DNA of 64,000 bases from CAYPTB01 sp964413535. GTDB taxonomy: Bacteria > Planctomycetota > UBA1135 > GCA-002686595. Of this stretch, positions 61,741 to 64,000 are shown piece by piece. Under the pieces are notes generated by a model that ran no database searches, had not been told where the DNA came from, and saw only the letters and a list, made by a program, of their open reading frames with translations. The stretch covers positions 1-64,000 of the forward strand of contig CAYPTB010000049.1 of the NCBI GenBank assembly GCA_964413535.1, read 5' to 3'. Position numbers and translations under genes: made by a program. Positions within the stretch are counted from its first letter, which is position 1; each line of letters starts with the position of its first letter.

Positions 61741-61860
61741 CCCCCGTTCCGCGCGGAGTGCGATGACAGTGCTCGTGAGATCAGAATGCCCCAGACCGTT
61801 CGTCCCAACGACTGGACTCGCTCGGAGCGACGCAGGACTGCCGATTCAAATCAGAGGGTC

Positions 61861-61965
61861 AGGCCCTGTGGGAAGCGCCTGCGCGAGGCGGTGGACGAGC
61901 GCGGCGAGCCGCTCTACACGACGCGCGACTGGGCCGCCTGGGTCCTGACGGGCGAGCCGCGCTAG
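61861..61965 (+). pseudogene. Possible remnant of a CHAT-domain C-terminus
   Basis: The frame reads KRLREAVDERGEPLYTTRDW, then AAWVLTGEPR and a stop. This resembles the closing helix and W-x-x-x-V-L-x-G end of CHAT caspase-like domains. No start or His/Cys core precedes it. It is short, so other families with the same ending remain possible. Confidence 0.35.
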
Positions 61966-62022
61966 AGGTAGGTCTGATCCAACCCGCCGGCCAACCGCCG
62001 TTCCGGTGTGCAAGCGGACCCA

Positions 62023-62565
62023 CTAGCGCCGTGTCTCCAGGTACTCGGCCGGCAGCGGCTGCTCCGGCGATTCCTGGTCCCACAGGATCGCGAGCACCCA
62101 CCAGCGCTCGTCGTCCCACAGGAGCTGGATGCTGTTGATCCCGCGCGCGAAGGGTTTCGCGGCGGGCTCGTCGCGCGACTCGTAGGTGCTGAAGACGTGC
62201 GCGATGTGGCCGAAGCGCTCGACGCGCCGCGCGACCTCGCTCTCGTAGAACCCGCGCTCGGCAAACAGCGGCGCGGTGCGCTCGACGTACTCCGCGGGCG
62301 TGAGCGCGCGGACGCCGAGCTGGCCTTCCGCGTTCCGGCCGACCGGCATCAGGCGCGCGAGCTCCGGATGGAAGAGCGTGTGGAAGCGGTCCCAGTCGCG
62401 CGCACCGCCCGCCGGCCCGGAGATGACGTCGTAGACGGCCGCGAGGATGCCGTCGAGCGTCGCGACGTCGAGGAGATCGGCAGCGCGCGGCGCCGAGCCG
62501 TCGGGCCGAGCGGGACCGGCGGCGCCGGCGACGAGCAGGAGCGGAACGAAGAGCTTCGCGGTCAT
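62023..62565 (-). CDS. Exported NTF2/SnoaL-like protein
   Basis: 180 residues from the ATG at 62565 behind GGAGGTGAT, the best ribosome site in the window. A signal peptide (KLFVPLLLVAGAAGPA) precedes a cone-like fold of the SnoaL/NTF2 type: LDGILAAVYDVISGPAG, DWDRFHTLFHPELARLMPV, and VARRVERFGHIAHVFSTYES near the end. Such proteins are often small-molecule binders; no catalytic residues were identified. Confidence 0.8.
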   Translation of the reverse strand: MTAKLFVPLLLVAGAAGPARPDGSAPRAADLLDVATLDGILAAVYDVISGPAGGARDWDRFHTLFHPELARLMPVGRNAEGQLGVRALTPAEYVERTAPLFAERGFYESEVARRVERFGHIAHVFSTYESRDEPAAKPFARGINSIQLLWDDERWWVLAILWDQESPEQPLPAEYLETRR

Positions 62566-62588
62566 GGGGATCACCTCCGAGGCTCGAA

Positions 62589-62594
62589 ACGCTA
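62589..62594 (-). promoter_or_regulatory. -10-like element TAGCGT for the NTF2-like gene
   Basis: Minus-strand CGATAGCGTTTCG, 23 bases before the ATG, leaving room for the strong ribosome site. Confidence 0.4.
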
Positions 62595-62818
62595 TCGACG
62601 CAGCGCGCGCGCTGCGGCAGTTCCGAGTAAGAGCTCGTTGCGAAGTGGGTCGCCGCTGCGGCGCTTCGAGATGTGGAGACCACCGCATGCGCACGGAGGG
62701 CCTCGTGCGACCCGAGAGCCCGCCGAGCTCAGGTCCAGCGTGCCGACGTAACTCGCGGTGCTCCAGACGCCCGCGGGGAGGGTGGCGGCGCTCGCGAGGA
62801 AGCGCGCGTCGCGTTCGC

Positions 62819-62824
62819 TACGAT
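62819..62824 (+). promoter_or_regulatory. -10-like element TACGAT for the helicase-nuclease gene
   Basis: TTCGCTACGATTCGGCC ends right at the ATG at 62831, a near-leaderless arrangement. Confidence 0.5.
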
Positions 62825-62830
62825 TCGGCC

Positions 62831-64000
62831 ATGGCTCGCAGCTTTTCGGAGGGAGGGGTGAGCTCGGTCGAGATCCTCCCGGGTGCGCGGGCGACGGAGG
62901 CGCGCTTGCTCGAGCTCGTGGGGGAGCTCCGCGACGAGGCGCGGCGCGATCCGCGGCTGCTCGCGCGTCCCGCGCGCATCGTCGTGCCGTCGCGCTCGCT
63001 GCGCTTGCACGTCGCGGAGCGCATCACGGGCGAGCTCGGCTCGGTAGCCGGGGTCGCGGTGCAGACGCTGCACGGCGTCGCGCTCGAGATCCTCGAGCGC
63101 GCGGGCGAGTCGACGGGCGGGGCCGACTTCCTGGTCGAGGTGCTCGCGCGGCGTTTCGCGCGCGAGGAGCGCGCGCTGGCCGAGGTGTTCGACGCCTTCC
63201 GCGACGGCTACCGGACGGTGTCGGGGTCGGTGCGCGATCTCCTGGACGCGGGTTTCGAGCCTGCGCTCGCCGACGCGGTGGTGGAGCGCCTGCGCGAGAC
63301 GAGCTTGCCCCCGGACGAGCGCCGGCGGGCCGCGGCAGTCGTCGCGACCGCCGCGCGCGTCGCAGCCGCGCTCGCGGAGCGCGGAGTGGGTGGCCGCGCG
63401 GCGCTGCTCTCTCGCGCGCGGGAAGTCTTCGAAGCCGATCCCGAGCGCGCGTTGCCCGCTCGCCAGCTCGTCGTGCACGGCTTCGCGGACGCGACCGGAC
63501 GCGCGAGCGACCTGCTCGAGGCCTTCGTGCGCCGCGCGGGCGCGCGCGTGCTCGTCGATCATCCTTCGGATCCCGACGAGCCGTCGCGAGCCGACCTGGG
63601 CTGCGTCTTCAGCGAGCGGCTCGTCGAGCGCCTCGGAGGTCGCGCGCCGGCGAAGCCCGCGGCGAAATCGGCGACGTCCGACGGCGCGAAGTCCCGCAAG
63701 GGGACGTCGGGCGAGGGCTCGGACGCCGCGCGGCGCGCGGTCGTCGCACCGGTGCTCGAGCTCTTCCGCGCGCCGGGCGCGCAGGCCGAAGTCCGCGCCG
63801 TCGCGCGCTCGATCCGCGCGCTCGTGCAGGAGGGCGTGCGACCCGAGCGCATCGGCGTCGTCGCGCGCGACCTGTCGGGCTACCGCGCAGCGCTGCGCCG
63901 CGAGCTCGGGCAGCTCGGCGTGAGCGCGTCGGCGCTGCGCGCGCGCGCGCCCGTCGACGGACCGGGACGCGCGATCCTGGCGCTCGTCGAGCTCGTCGAG
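62831..64000 (+). CDS. AddB/RecB-like helicase-nuclease subunit, N-terminal part (runs off the right edge)
   Basis: First 390 codons, open to the window end. The N-terminal part shows ILPGARATEARLLELVGEL, then IVVPSRSLRLHVAERI and the VQTLHGVALEIL segment typical of AddB and PD-(D/E)XK-linked helicase proteins in double-strand-break repair. A second helicase-like part begins near VVHGFADATGRASDLLEAF. The nuclease motif, if present, lies beyond the edge. A low-complexity Ala/Lys/Ser stretch near residues 275-300 is probably a linker. AddB is the non-motor partner of AddA in most bacteria. Confidence 0.82.
   Translation, partial: MARSFSEGGVSSVEILPGARATEARLLELVGELRDEARRDPRLLARPARIVVPSRSLRLHVAERITGELGSVAGVAVQTLHGVALEILERAGESTGGADFLVEVLARRFAREERALAEVFDAFRDGYRTVSGSVRDLLDAGFEPALADAVVERLRETSLPPDERRRAAAVVATAARVAAALAERGVGGRAALLSRAREVFEADPERALPARQLVVHGFADATGRASDLLEAFVRRAGARVLVDHPSDPDEPSRADLGCVFSERLVERLGGRAPAKPAAKSATSDGAKSRKGTSGEGSDAARRAVVAPVLELFRAPGAQAEVRAVARSIRALVQEGVRPERIGVVARDLSGYRAALRRELGQLGVSASALRARAPVDGPGRAILALVELVE

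Overview
The window is high-GC, gene-dense bacterial DNA and most likely comes from a member of the Planctomycetota. The strongest marker is the pair at 38.3-43.1 kb: a PSCyt1/DUF1549/DUF1553 protein followed by a Tat-exported DUF1501 protein, an arrangement typical of planctomycetes and their relatives. Supporting signs are several membrane-anchored Ser/Thr kinases, ECF sigma factors with odd fusions, FG-GAP and beta-helix secreted proteins, and many lipoproteins. No rRNA, tRNA, CRISPR array, transposase or phage gene was seen. Species-level placement is not possible from this sequence alone.

Layout. 0-6 kb: the N-terminal part of a Ser/Thr kinase, a possible WD40 remnant, and three tandem paralogous ankyrin proteins whose upstream regions are partly duplicated. 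6-11.4 kb: a SagB-like tandem nitroreductase and a large protein joining an LCAT-like hydrolase to a CHAT caspase-like domain, with lysine-rich tails at both ends and a perfect inverted repeat beside its promoter. 11.7-19.2 kb: an ECF sigma factor fused to a membrane anchor and secreted-type domains, a kinase/ECF pair, and a divergent S41 peptidase whose N-terminus resembles the kinase's sensor domain. 19-24.8 kb: small unknown genes, aceK and icd in one operon (control at the branch between the TCA cycle and the glyoxylate bypass), and a hemerythrin gene coupled to a Cys-rich gene. 25-34.4 kb: msrB, an FG-GAP protein, a MoaD/ThiS-like protein paired with a BNR propeller, an AraC regulator overlapping a serine hydrolase, DUF1326, DoxX, a small lipoprotein and DUF1328. 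34.6-45.5 kb: a propeller lipoprotein, DnaJ/CbpM, the DUF1549/DUF1501 pair, a cobalamin-riboswitch operon (DUF6580 membrane protein, Dph6-like PP-loop ATPase, unknown 104-aa protein), and a ferredoxin. 45.5-57.9 kb: HutD, a third kinase, a secreted unknown, an AMP-forming acyl-activating enzyme facing a fused E1 dehydrogenase/acyltransferase operon, a metallopeptidase and a nucleotidyltransferase-like gene. 58-64 kb: a beta-helix protein, hicBA, an MFS protein, an NTF2-like protein and the start of an AddB/RecB-like helicase-nuclease.

Two threads run through the window. First, many starts follow a -10-like element of the form CTANNNT a short way upstream, often without a clear Shine-Dalgarno; this looks like the housekeeping promoter and suggests short or leaderless mRNAs. 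Second, several intergenic gaps hold decayed ends of other genes (WD40, S74, nucleotidyltransferase-like, XRE, CHAT-like), so the accessory gene content appears to have turned over. The best candidates for undescribed biology are the hydrolase-CHAT protein, the kinase/peptidase shared domain, the B12-riboswitch operon and the MoaD-like/BNR pair.
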